Assembly (NCBI GenBank): GCA_018907035.1
Contig: JACCIC010000040.1
Span: 1,209,501-1,273,500, forward strand
DNA length: 64,000 nt
From: Sycobia sp. Sy_11
Taxonomy: Eukaryota > Arthropoda > Insecta > Hymenoptera > Epichrysomallidae
Reading direction: 5' to 3'
Positions 29,691 through 42,240 of the stretch are shown piece after piece (the first letter of the stretch is position 1; every line of letters begins with the position of its first letter). The notes under the pieces were generated by a model. It saw only the letters and a program-made list of their open reading frames with translations, was not told the origin of the DNA and did no database searches. A program made the translations under genes and the position numbers.

Positions 29691-29890
29691 GCTTAATGGT
29701 GTGTCCCAACACGTTTACGGAGGTTCATGTTTTTCTCCGTGAGACATTTTATCCCCGAGCGGAAGCGGGAGAGATAAATCTGACGAGGTAGATCATTGAT
29801 TTTTGCACTATGCGCCGTGTTTTATCAGGATTAACACAACGATACTCGAAAAATCACGTTAAAGATGTCATTTCGAGGTTGGAGTGGTAA
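29691..29890. promoter_or_regulatory. GC-richer island upstream of the carboxypeptidase gene
   Basis: About 200 bp of mixed-composition sequence (gtgtgtcccaacacg, ccccgagcggaagcgggaga) stands out from the AT-rich flanks, about 1.1 kb upstream of the gene start. It is a candidate enhancer, on composition alone. Confidence 0.25.
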
Positions 29891-30867
<977 letters not shown>

Positions 30868-30961
30868 CGCAGACGGGGCGACCGAGGCCGCATAATACAG
30901 TAGTAGCCGAGTCGATCGGCATTATAATCCTGCTTCGTTGGAGTCGAGCGCATTCACGATC

Positions 30962-31044
30962 ATGAGAGCGTTCGCGGTTGTTTGCGCGGCCCTGGCGGTG
31001 CTAGGCGCCTCCGCTCAGAGCGAAGAGGAGGCATCGATCTATGG
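30962..31044 (+). CDS. Carboxypeptidase exon 1: signal peptide
   Basis: It encodes MRAFAVVCAALAVLGASA and a short acidic start of the propeptide. The ATG at 30962 fits: a hydrophobic core follows directly. The donor is GG|gtatgg, leaving two bases of a Gly codon completed by exon 2. Confidence 0.9.
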
Positions 31045-31130
31045 GTATGGATATAGTCAATTTGATTTTTCTTCTTTATCGGAAGTTTTTTTTTTGGAAA
31101 AATATTGGCACATAGAAAGACAAAGAAAGG

Positions 31131-31162
<32 letters not shown>

Positions 31163-32804
31163 TTTGTGTTGTTAATGTGATCGTTGTTTATTACAGTGGC
31201 GGAGCATCAGTCGCAAGACTGAAAAAACGCAAAGCACGATAGTCGTTCAATTTAGTGATATTTATGGTGGATAAAATTGAATTTGAAACGTTATAACTTT
31301 AATAACTATTCCTTAAGATAGTATGAGTAGTAGTAAATAAGACAGTCCGATTTTCGTTAATTGATATAGTATTGATTTGTTACGGATATTAATTTATTGT
31401 TAATTAAACAAACGAATTTTTTATTATTTTTTTCAGCTCTTGAAATTTTAATCAGTCAAAACTATGAAACATCTCTATAAATCTAGTTACTTTTTAACAG
31501 TATATATTTACTGATTTACCAGTAGTATCTTGAATTGTAATACTAATTAATTATTAAATTTTATACTAGGTTTCAGTAATTTTCACAGATATATTTAGAA
31601 AGACACAATATCTGCTAATATTGTTTTATCATAAAAATTCTATTCGAAATCGAGTGATTACTATCGACCTATTTTAATTTTAAAACCGAACTTTTATCAG
31701 GTATTCACTAATGGACGATAACAGTAGAATTAAATCACGCGGCAATCGATTTGATGTGGTCATTTGATAATTATTTTTTCTTTATAAATGAAATACATAA
31801 TTTAATTGAGTTGCAAGAAATTCGGTCAAACGGTATGAAGTTTGGAACATTTTTCAAATTTCATAATCAAAAATTATAAATAGATTTTTTTTTCGAAAAT
31901 ATTCATATTCATGTATACGGTTTGACGAATTCGCTGAAAACATTGCAGTAATGTAGTGCGGGCGTAAAAAAATGGAGGAATAGATAAAATTTGAAATAAT
32001 TTAACGTTCAGACACTTTTTGCTTAATCATTATTAAGGAGCAAACGAAAGTCCAATAATCATAGTTTCATCAGATATGTGACTATATTGTGAGAGATAAA
32101 ATTATTGGAAAAATACCGTGTTTTGTTCCTTTTTGCTGCAAATATATTTTCAAATAACGCGTAATTTTTTAAAGATAGTTTTAAAAGCCCGAAAAAAAAT
32201 ATTACTTTCAAATATTAGATTTAAATTATTATTATAATATTATGGATTAGCATGGAATTTTATTTAATAAGTTACTACGCTTGATTCGCATTTCGCTGCC
32301 AAACTCTTATGATACGAGTGTAATTCGAGGAACGTGCATCTGGCGATAAAATACATAATATCATTCGAAAAACTCAGAGTTGAACGTTGAAGAAATGTTT
32401 ACAGTAAAACTTTTCTTCATTTTCCAAAAAAGAAAACAATTCACCAAAAATCTTAATAAACTTAAGAAATTAAATATAATGCTTTTATAGTAGAAACTTT
32501 TTTCTTTAATTTTTTTTGCGATCCCGCGAGACCCGGCGCATGATGGAGGATAACTTCCTTTAGCGCACTTGTCGTCGACTTACGAAAGAAAATTAAAATG
32601 TTATATATTGTTAGATAAATATCAATGTGGGATATGTGCTCTAATACTGAACTTTTGTTCTTTTTACATATCTTTAGCAACGCGTATTATCGTTGCGTAT
32701 ATGTTATGCAAATATGCGCGCGTTAAAATCTCCGTAAATCAACATAGACAAGACTTTCAAATCGAAATTATTTATACTGTAATTGATGTAACATTCTACA
32801 GATT

Positions 32805-32865
<61 letters not shown>

Positions 32866-33300
32866 ACTAATAAATTGCTTTGATGGTTACTAAATTTTAT
32901 TGACAGATAATTATATATATATATATATATGAATTTCAGCTTTTATGTCCATGTTAAAGACAATGTCGTAATGCATAATTTTACTTCAAAGTATATAATA
33001 AAAGTGTATATGAAACTGCAGAATTTTTACATTTACCCACAATATTTTAATGGACGATCTCAATCCTAATAACTAATATTTCTCTTTTCGGATTGAGTGA
33101 TAGAAGAAGAACGATAATGTATAATAATTACACAATTTTCAACGATCACGTTTATTTTATAATAGTCTAGCAAATATATCTAAAGGCATGGTCCTACCAA
33201 AGATTTCTAATCTTTTTTCAGCCTCCCAAAAACGAATTTTGAGAATGTCTAGTAACGATAGAGAATTTATTTTTAACAAATGCATGATTCCCATCTTTCC

Positions 33301-33348
<48 letters not shown>

Positions 33349-34312
33349 ACCTGTGTGCGTGTGCGTGCGGGTCTGAGACTATGACTTAAAACGTACAAGA
33401 TTTTTTTCGAAATTATCGGGGATTCTGACAATTTACAAGTAATTACTACAACTAACTGAGATATGTTGCAAAATTAAAAATCGAAACTTAAAAGGACAAT
33501 TTCCATCTAAGTGATTATATATATATATATAATTTTGCACGAAATATTGCCAAAAGATAAAAAAAAAAGAAAAAGAAGCCCGTTACACGTCAGTGCATAA
33601 TTTACCCTCCCAATCCAGCATGCAGGGCCTGCGGCTGCACCCGAACAACGACGACGACCTGCGCATGCTCGAGGAGCGCTACCTGGGCAGGCGGGGCTTC
33701 GACTTCACCCTGATGAGGCGCTCCGCGAGCGAGCCCGTCGAGGTCCTCGTCGCCGCGGACGAGCTCTCCCCGTTCAAGGCCGAGCTCGAGGCCCGGGGCA
33801 TCGGCCACGAGGTCTACATCGAGGACTTCGGCCGCGTCGTGCGCGAGCAGTTCCTGCAGCGCCAGCGCACCGCCAGCACGAGGCGCATCAGCGCCACCAT
33901 CGCCGGCTGGGGAAAGTCCGGCCGCAGGGACATCACATTCAAGAGCTTTCCCAGCTACCGGGAGGTGAGGAGCCGCTCTTCTATTCCGTTGTCTTTTTTT
34001 TTTTTAATATAGCCGTCTTCGTCGAGTTTTCTTTTTTCTTTTTTCATTTTCGAAAAAGCGCGAATCAATCGCTGCAGAATATTCAGTTGTGGAAGTCGAT
34101 GATCTTATGTTGACAGGGTATTCGAATGGGTAGATTTATAAATGTTATGAGATATTAACTCGTGTAGCTCTTAGTTGCGATATTTATGGCCCTCATGCAG
34201 CGACTTATTCACTAGTTTTTCTTGAAACAAGTTACTTACGCATCGTATTTCAACGAATAAATCTGCGAAATGTTTCTATTATTAAGATTTATACATATCA
34301 GATATTCTCTAC

Positions 34313-34363
<51 letters not shown>

Positions 34364-35278
34364 CTTCACTATAATATTTAGCTTAAAAGACTCCACTAAG
34401 AAGTATAAACAAAGAAATATTTATACAACAGTTTTTTCGAGATTAATTTACTTTTCTGTCAACCAATTGCCTACCGTGATTGCGTTTAACTTCCTTTTAA
34501 TTACTAAAAAAGAAACGGATAATATAGTAGAAATCCGATGCGGGAGAAATAAAAACGATAATATTTATTGCCAGCGAAACAACGGATAAAAAAAAATTGT
34601 CGTATTTTGTAAGTAGGAAATATTACATTTATTATGCTTCCTCGAACGTGTTTACTTATAATTGTTATTTATATACTTATCTCGTACTTTTCTTACTTGT
34701 TATTTACAAGAAAAAATTAAATGTACAATAATGTACGACAATTAGGAAAATTAATATTTGAAATCTTATTTTTAATAACTATTTAATTAAAATCCATACT
34801 TGAATTACATAAATTTTGTTATTCATTTTCAAATCTGAAGAATAATAATTAATTATTATTTGAAGGAATTATTATTATTATTATTATTATTATTGACAAA
34901 AGATTTGAGTGCATTAAAATTTCAGACCAAGGCGCATCATTTTACAAATTGTGCAGGATGTAAACACGTGTTGTCCGATCGTTAATGTGTTTATTATTGA
35001 TTGACATAATTTATTTAAAGTGCAATTTGCCTGTCTTGTGTACACGGAATTATCAAATCAGTATATATTGAGAACGCCAAATATTAAGCATTATCTTTAC
35101 GCGCCTGATAAAATTCACGCTGTATTAATGAAGAAATTGTCGATCGATGTGCAGAGCCATCAAAAAAGAGAACTCCTCATTAAATTTTAATTACTCGTAA
35201 TTGAGGTAATTTAAACACGTGAAACGCGATCGAATAAAATAATACACTTGTGAAAATGACCTGCTAATTTCAATATAA

Positions 35279-35333
<55 letters not shown>

Positions 35334-36669
35334 TGTTCGGAAATTTTATATTTCTTCATTTGTGAGATAGATATTAAGTAAGATTTTAATTATTTGCAAC
35401 AGTAATAGTTCATAACTCTGCATTCGAAACGACATTACGCAGACTAAATAATTTTTTATCGCAATCCATAATTTTGTCCATTATTTGATCTTGAAAAGTT
35501 AACAATGTACACCGATTTATCGAAAATTATTCACACTCCAAAAAAATACTTTTTGTTATCGAGTGAATATTTTTTTGAATTGTGTACGAAGTAAACATTT
35601 TTTAAACCAATGGTATTATTTACGCTATACATTATGAGCCTACTTAGATAAAATGAGGCCATCTGGCATCTAGTACAATTTTTCGGAATTTAAGGAAATA
35701 TTTAATTCATATCAGGAAATATATTTCTCATATCAGAATATATGAGGGAATTCTAAGATCTTTCAATTTTTAGGAAAAAATTTCTTTCAGTAGTTTTTCG
35801 TAGCATTTTATAACTTGTAAAACTTTTTTTCATATTAAATCATATTATATTATAGCAGGATTTGTAGTTTTGTTTTTTTTTAAGATCAAATACAAAATCA
35901 GTCATTTTAAGAACTTGTAAAAACATTTTCCTATAGTTTTACAATTCTATAAAATTAAATATGTTTCGAACGTATGTTGCATATAAAAGTGTACGCATTA
36001 ATATGGAATTACAGAAAACTGAATTTTGTTAAAAACCGATAAAATTAATAGTGCTTGAAATATCCAAACTAATTTTTGTATTTAACAAAATTTTATCAGT
36101 GTTCGTGAAAAGCCGGTGTAAGCTTAAAATCTAGATTCACTGAGCACACTTAAATTATGACAAAAAACGCTTGAAATTACCGACGACACTGTTATTAATA
36201 TATTAAATCAAACTTTTTTTCAAAATTATTATAAAATGGTAGTATCAAGAAATCGCATATTTATATTAAAGTAAAAAATTCATACAGAATCAAAAAGAAA
36301 GGTGTTTCCGTTATCAAATAAAATTCTGATTTTTAATAATGGGATAGCACGTATTGTTACCTTTTAAGTTTTAATTCTTTTTTGAAAAAAAAAATAATTT
36401 ATGTTTTCTTGGTAATTTGTCATAATTGCAAAGGAAAACATTTATTTTCGAAAAATAAAATAAATGCTTTTAACAGAATTTAGGTGTCCTCTAGGGTTTT
36501 TGTATTACTTATAAGCTACTACACTCTTATATATCTTGCAAGAAAATTTAATCGAGAATCTGCTGTCGAAAAAACAAATACCTTATTCTAATACCCAAAA
36601 GTTAATATTGTCCTGGATTTGCGTCGTATACCAAAACCTCGATAAAAACTTAAATATATTAATAAAACT

Positions 36670-36722
<53 letters not shown>

Positions 36723-39700
36723 CAGATAACCGCCTACCTCGAGTCCCTCGCCAACAAGCGCAGCGACATCGTCGAGCTGTTCAGCATCGGCAAGAGCTAC
36801 GAGGGCCGCGACATCCACGCCCTGAAGATCTCCAGCGGCCCGGACGCCGACGGCGCCGAGAAGCCAGCAATCGTCATCGACGCCGGAATTCACGCGCGCG
36901 AATGGATCGCGCCCACGACCGCCCTCTACGCGATCAAGCAGCTCGCCGAGAACGCGAGCAACAGCCACATAATCGAGAACGTCGACTTTTACGTGATACC
37001 CTCGCTGAATCCGGACGGCTACGAGTACTCCCAGAGGAGCGTCTCTGTAAGTTTCATCAATGGGGCCCGTTTTTTGACGATCTTGCATAATGTAACAATA
37101 ATCTTGACGCTCCAACGGATGAAAAACGGTTTATTCAGCGAGCTTCCCGAGACGATCTGATCGCATTCGCCGTCTACCAATTCCAACCGTATTTTACAAC
37201 TTACACGCTCAATTTTCATTATTTCAAGTAAATTCTGTTTGTTTATAGTGATGGAAAGCTGACTATAAACATCTGTTTTTCACAATTGAAGTACAAAAAT
37301 TGTTATATTATAACACATTTTCGTCTAATCTTTCACCATATTTCGAAATATTATGACCGTATAATTTTATTAAAATATATGGATGAGTTGTATTATTTCG
37401 AACGACTTGAAACGAATCTCGAGCCGGTATCAGTACCTTTAGTAAGTAGTTAATACCAAGTATGGACCGACACAGCGGATATACGTCAAATCCTAAATTA
37501 AAAATATTCGGAAGATTCTATTAATGATATTTAAGGCTCGTTTTATTAAAAAAACAATTATGATAGTTATGTAAAAGTCAAAGTTTTATATTGACTGCAT
37601 ATCTAACTTATAGTTTTTTTAATAGAAAAGTATAAAATACTATATTTGCCGAGATTTAAATCCTGGCTTTAGTATAATTTTGCGTCTTTCATAATATGGA
37701 TTATAGATGTTCACGGGTAAATAAGTTCATTTTGATTGACTTGAGCAACAAGTATCATTTTGCCCCTAATTAGTATATGCACAAGATAGATGGATGGAGT
37801 AATTGTTGATCACCAACATTTTGACCATTATTATTAATAAGTAAACGTAAATATATTCTTACACGATACAGCCTTTTGAAAGAAAAACAAAACACGGAAT
37901 AAGTAGGAAAGGTGTAAAGATTGTATTAAATTTACAGAAAAACATAATTTGCTATTCTGCAATTATTACAATACTTGGTAATGTTATAGACACGTATGTG
38001 GAGAAAAACACGTTCCGTTTCAAATTCCCGTTGCGTCGGGGTCGACGCTAATCGTAACTTCGGCTACAAATGGATGGGTAAGCTCGTTATAGCTTCTCTT
38101 TTGATTCAAATCTCATTAAATATCTCGCAGAAGTGATAAAAATATCCGAAAGTTTCAACTAATGCTACTTCATTCTTATGCATTCTTTAATTCCAGTTGT
38201 TGGAGCCTCGTCCAATCCGTGCAGCGATACTTACGCCGGAACCTCTCCGTTCTCCGAACCCGAGACGGCCGCCTTGAGAGACTTCATTCTGTCCAAGAAG
38301 AGCGTCGTCAAAAGCTATCTGACTTTCCACTCTTATGGAAACGTAAGTATTCCGCGAAGTTGATGTAAGTGCAAATCGCTATACATAGTTACATCCATGC
38401 GTGCACAGATGTATGAAAAAATAATTTGGCGACCGGGCACGGGAATTCGAATTGGATGCTAATTTCCTATATTTAAGGCCATTTACAGATCTAAACAGAT
38501 TTAATATTGAAATAATGTGGAACTTGATTTGATGGAATTAAAATGATCCTAATTCAGTTTTCAAAAGCTACAAATGCTGTAACCCAATTTCTTTGTCTGA
38601 CTCTGATCATTTAAAAGATGATTTGAAATTCTGACTAGTCTTATTTAGCTCTATTTACTGATTTACTGAGAATTCTAATGATCTGTTTTTTATATTGAAA
38701 CAGGAATTTCATTGTAATCGTCAAATTCAGATTGTTATACTTTTTTAAAATGCCTATTTCTATCTATTATTTTAGAATTTATTTTAATTCTCTTTTAACT
38801 GAGACAGCAAAAAAAATCTTCGCTGGTTGGTATGAGAAATTTATATTTTGTCATATTTCATCCAAGAGTTTGGGAGCAGCTCATCTTGATAGCAACATAT
38901 CGAAATCTTTTACTAGGTTACTCGGGAAAGAATCTTCAAATAATCTTAATTCTAATACGATGTGTTTAAATTAAACCCAGATTCGGAGTGAGTAGGTCAA
39001 AAAATTATAGGATATGAGTATTTATTCTTAGACCCAAAAAATTTTCCTTGTGTAGCTGTCCATTTACTGGACATTTATAACGCGATCTATTTAATGAATA
39101 CGTTCTGGAAACGATGCTCTGACTACTTGCTAAAAGAATTTCTCAATGACTAGTGCATTAGAATTCTGCATTAATCATTACAGAAGTCCAGAATGTATAA
39201 TTTTTAATAGCTTAGTAAGCATTATATTTTGGAATATACCAAATCAATTAATATGTAGAAACATATGTAAATAAAAACACACATTGAATATTATCTTGCA
39301 CAATAATGGGAGAGAAAAATGCTTTAAATTTTAATTTTCACGTATTTTTACCATTTTTTATACATAGCCCAGCAATAAGTTTTAATAAATTAATTAGAAA
39401 AATTACGCTTTTAGAAAACGTATGTTACAATATTATAATACGTATATAATATATAGGCTTTGCAAATCTTAAAATTAAAAATGATTTTAATATTAATTAG
39501 AAAATAAGCGTGCTAAAAGTACCGTGGAATAAAATAAATCCTAAATATTACAATTTACAATATCAAATATAATTATACAACTGTGTCTATTTTAACGTTT
39601 TAGTATTTCCTTCATCCATGGGGCTTCACCGAAGAACTTCCGGAAAACGAACCCACGCTCGTGAGTAACAATTCTTTCCTTCTTCGAGTATGTAATATTA

Positions 39701-41211
39701 TTTGTCATTTATTCGGCCGCTAATTAAATGGAGTTTTCAGAGTTGCGTCGCTAAACTGGCCGAGAAAGAGCTTTCCAAGCTCCGAGGTACACGCTACACG
39801 ATCGGCAGTTCGACCAACGTTTTGTGTACGTATATCGCTTGAGTTAAATCATTTGCGACATTTTTACTTTTTCCCTCCTGATCATAAGTGACGGAATCAT
39901 TCATTTGTATTTTGTATCGAACACTGTTAAGATTTATGTTTATTAATTTTGGAGGTTTCCGGGGATGCCTTTTCAGATTCTGATATAAATGTTTTTAAAG
40001 AATTACAATTGCTCTAATTTTTTTAGCAATTTTTTTTTAAATATATGAACTATAAATCGTTTGTTCCTCAATTTATGGATGGAGTTGACATTTGTAAAGA
40101 ATACTGAAGTAATACATGTAATTCTAAAAATTATATTTATATTCTATAAAGTTTTTTGAGATTATATCTTTCAAATAAATTCAAAATGCATTTTAATCGT
40201 ATAACTTTGACTTATTGAAAATTAATGAAATATCAATAATATTATCTTTTCTTGATCTATTTAATGCCCATAAGGCTTAAAAGAAATTTTTAATAACCTA
40301 TTAACTTATTCATTGCGTTGAAAATATTGAAATAAAATGATGTAACTAAAAGTTTTTGGTTGACGAGAATAACTGATGAAAAAGGTCTATTTAATAAAAG
40401 TAAATGTAATTTAGCAAAAATGTATATGTATCAGAATCTAAATAATTGAAAAATACGCGTTTGTTGTATCTGTACAATGTAACTGTCTTTTTAATTAATA
40501 CGCCATGATCGATGAAGCGTAGCAAAAAATTTTTTCCGAAATTTCTCTATATCTGAATAAGTAGAGTAAATACAACCTAAGTCAGTTATATTTTATCAGC
40601 GTTTTATGTTTGACGTTATAAAATGATCGCTGGTCAAAAATATAGAATATAGCCCAGCTAGAATATTTCGTTTACTGAAAAATAACTTAAAAATTGTCCA
40701 GAAAGAAGCTTTTTGTTTACGCTATCGATCAATTCAGAGCGACACACGTTACGGGACATTTTCTTACCAGATTATTTGATAATGCGCAAAAGTACAAAGT
40801 ATTAAAAAATCTTCTAAATATAATTTTTTTTATCAAAAGTGCTAGTTCTTTATTAGTAGTTGGCAGTGAAAGTATACTTACTCAAAGTACCTTATCTACA
40901 ATTTTCAAGTTACATATTGCACAAATTTATCGGAAACAAATATTTCTAACAAAATAAGTGACTAAGAAAGAACGAAATTGGATTTTTATTTTGAACCCGA
41001 CCCTAGTGCTGTAATATAAAAAAAATTTTTGTTTTTATTTTAAACGTAAGAGCCTTGAGCCAGAATGAACGAAAATCCAATTTGCTCTCTTCTTAGTTAT
41101 TCATTAGAAGGGTCGAGAAAAAAACATTATTAACGAACATTATAATGTAAAAAGTAGGCTTCCTCGGTGTTTCTATACAAAATACTTTTTCTTTCTCACT
41201 CTATCTCTCTC

Positions 41212-41261
<50 letters not shown>

Positions 41262-41290
41262 CCCCCCCTCTCTTCTTCTCTCTCTCCCTC

Positions 41291-41340
<50 letters not shown>

Positions 41341-41883
41341 TATACATACACATACATACATACATACATACGCTTTACTTTAACGCTACCTCCCGTAAAG
41401 TCATTCGAGCAGAGCCCGCTACATCATCCGAGCGAGCTCGTATACGCAAAATTAAAAGTCACCCTGCACCCCAGGACACATCGACGCGGCCCGCGCGTCC
41501 ATATCGGCTCTGCTCTATAATTAATGCTACTTTTTCTTCGCAATCCCTTCCCCCGCCCGCCCCATTAACATTCATTACCTGGCATCCTCCCTCTCGCCCT
41601 CCTCCCGTGCCCCGGAATGCCCTGGAATTCTGTATGTATGTGTGTAGGTATGAGTATATGCATATGTGTGCGTAATGTCGATGTAATTACAGACGCGGCG
41701 GCGGGCGGCAGCGACGACTGGGCCATGGGAGTGGCCGGCGTCGACCTCGTGTACACGATCGAGCTGCCGGGCGGCCGCTACGGCTTCGCCCCACCGCCGA
41801 GCGAGATCGTACCCGTGGGCGTCGAGACCTTCGAGGCTATCAAGATATTCGCCCGTTACGTCGAGGGCGAGGTCTGCCAGTGA
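30962..41883 (+). CDS. Secreted zinc procarboxypeptidase, M14A, carboxypeptidase B-like (8 exons, 438 aa)
   Basis: Exons: 30962-31044, 33619-33964, 36726-37046, 37990-38077, 38197-38342, 39604-39660, 39741-39825, 41693-41883. All introns are GT-AG and all phases agree. The product has a signal peptide (1-19, ending GASA), an activation propeptide (~20-118, then Arg-rich sites such as STRR and SGRR) and a catalytic domain to 438. Zinc ligands are H199 and E202 (HAREW) and H324 (FHSYGN). Substrate residues are R255, N271/R272 (VDANRNF) and Y376, and the general base is E399 (YTIEL). C265-C288 match the conserved disulfide. D383 in GGSDDW is at the position that is Asp in carboxypeptidase B, so removal of C-terminal Lys/Arg is predicted. 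Such enzymes usually act in the midgut after trypsin activation. The length is normal for the family. Confidence 0.95.
31045..33618 (+). other. Carboxypeptidase intron 1
   Basis: AT-rich intron of 2.6 kb. It holds a short GA tract (31130-31160), (TA)n at 32808-32862 and 32910-32930, and (TC)n at 33304-33346. No further exon or gene was seen. Confidence 0.8.
33619..33964 (+). CDS. Carboxypeptidase exon 2: activation propeptide
   Basis: The acceptor is caatccag|C, and the donor GAG|gtgagg is in phase 0. It covers the propeptide (LRLHPNNDDDLRMLEERYLG, then DELSPFKAELEARGIGHEVY) and the link to the enzyme. Third codon positions are almost all G or C, unlike exons 4-7. Confidence 0.9.
33965..36725 (+). 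other. Carboxypeptidase intron 2
   Basis: AT-rich intron of 2.8 kb with (TA)n at 34312-34360, (ATT)n at 34868-34894, (TA)n at 35281-35331, and (TA)n at 36672-36721 touching the exon 3 acceptor. Nothing else was recognised. Confidence 0.8.
36672..36721. repeat. (TA)n tract abutting the exon 3 splice acceptor
   Basis: About 25 TA units end four bases before the acceptor AG. The usual pyrimidine tract is replaced by alternating T and A. Confidence 0.95.
36726..37046 (+). CDS. Carboxypeptidase exon 3: HAREW zinc motif
   Basis: It opens with ITAYLESLANKRSDIVELFS and carries SYEGRDI, HAREWIAP (H199, E202) and SLNPDGYEYS. The acceptor TTACAG follows a (TA)n tract directly instead of a pyrimidine run. 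Phase 0 at both ends. Confidence 0.95.
37047..37989 (+). other. Carboxypeptidase intron 3
   Basis: AT-rich intron of 943 bp. No other feature seen. Confidence 0.8.
37990..38077 (+). CDS. Carboxypeptidase exon 4: RMWRKTRS, VDANRNF
   Basis: It encodes TRMWRKTRSVSNSRCVGVDA and NRNFGYKWM, with the substrate-binding Arg and Asn-Arg. The donor is ATGG|gtaagc, leaving one base of a split Val codon. Confidence 0.95.
38197..38342 (+). CDS. Carboxypeptidase exon 5: third zinc ligand
   Basis: It encodes SSNPCSDTYAGTSPFSEPE through SYLTFHSYGN, including zinc ligand H324. It sits only 119 bp after exon 4. Confidence 0.95.
38343..39603 (+). other. Carboxypeptidase intron 5
   Basis: AT-rich intron of 1.26 kb. 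An 80-codon open frame near 38732 resembles nothing known and is taken as chance. Confidence 0.8.
39604..39660 (+). CDS. Carboxypeptidase exon 6
   Basis: A 19-codon exon, YFLHPWGFTEELPENEPTL, matching the family's YPWGY-type strand. The acceptor is cgttttag and the donor gtgagt. Confidence 0.9.
39741..39825 (+). CDS. Carboxypeptidase exon 7
   Basis: It encodes SCVAKLAEKELSKLRGTRYT and IGSSTNVL and ends one base into the Tyr376 codon. Intron 6 is only 80 bp. Confidence 0.95.
39826..41692 (+). other. Carboxypeptidase intron 7
   Basis: Intron of 1.87 kb, AT-rich at first. A (CT)n tract lies at 41200-41258 and (TA)n at 41294-41337. A GC-richer last 300 bp (41395-41620) precedes exon 8. Confidence 0.8.
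41693..41883 (+). CDS. Carboxypeptidase exon 8: specificity loop and catalytic Glu
   Basis: It completes Tyr376, then encodes AAAGGSDDWAMG (D383), YTIELPGGRYGF (E399) and the C-terminal helix ending VEGEVCQ, stop TGA. Base composition is GC-rich like exons 2 and 3. Confidence 0.95.
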
Positions 41884-42240
41884 AACCGAAGACGTTGACG
41901 AATTTTGACCTCACCCCCCCCCCGTTTCCCTATTTCTGTTCTCCCGCGAGTTTTGTTCTTATTCTCTTCTTCTTCGTCACCGTTATTATACGTTCTAATT
42001 TCTCGACGAGTCGCGCCTCATATAAACCGAGTCTGTGTCCGTGTGGCTGTGCTCGGTATCTCGTCGATCTTGTTATTCCTTCCGGGATGCAATCGTGCGC
42101 GTTTTGTAAGACCATATGTGACTAATTTTTAATCAAAATTTATTTTTAAAAAAACTCTTATTGTTAAACTATGAAAAAAATTAATAAAAGTTATATAAAT
42201 CCTAAAAAAGAAGAAAATAAATAAAAGAGGTATCATTTTA
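41884..42240 (+). other. Carboxypeptidase 3' UTR and poly(A) signals
   Basis: The sequence after the stop is pyrimidine-rich, then AT-rich. AATAAA occurs at 42183-42188 and 42216-42221, the first plausible polyadenylation signals about 300 bp after the stop. The exact transcript end is not visible. Confidence 0.5.

Noticed and set aside
38732..38974. An 80-codon frame inside carboxypeptidase intron 5
   Set aside because: AT-rich codon content, no similarity, and located inside a well-supported intron.
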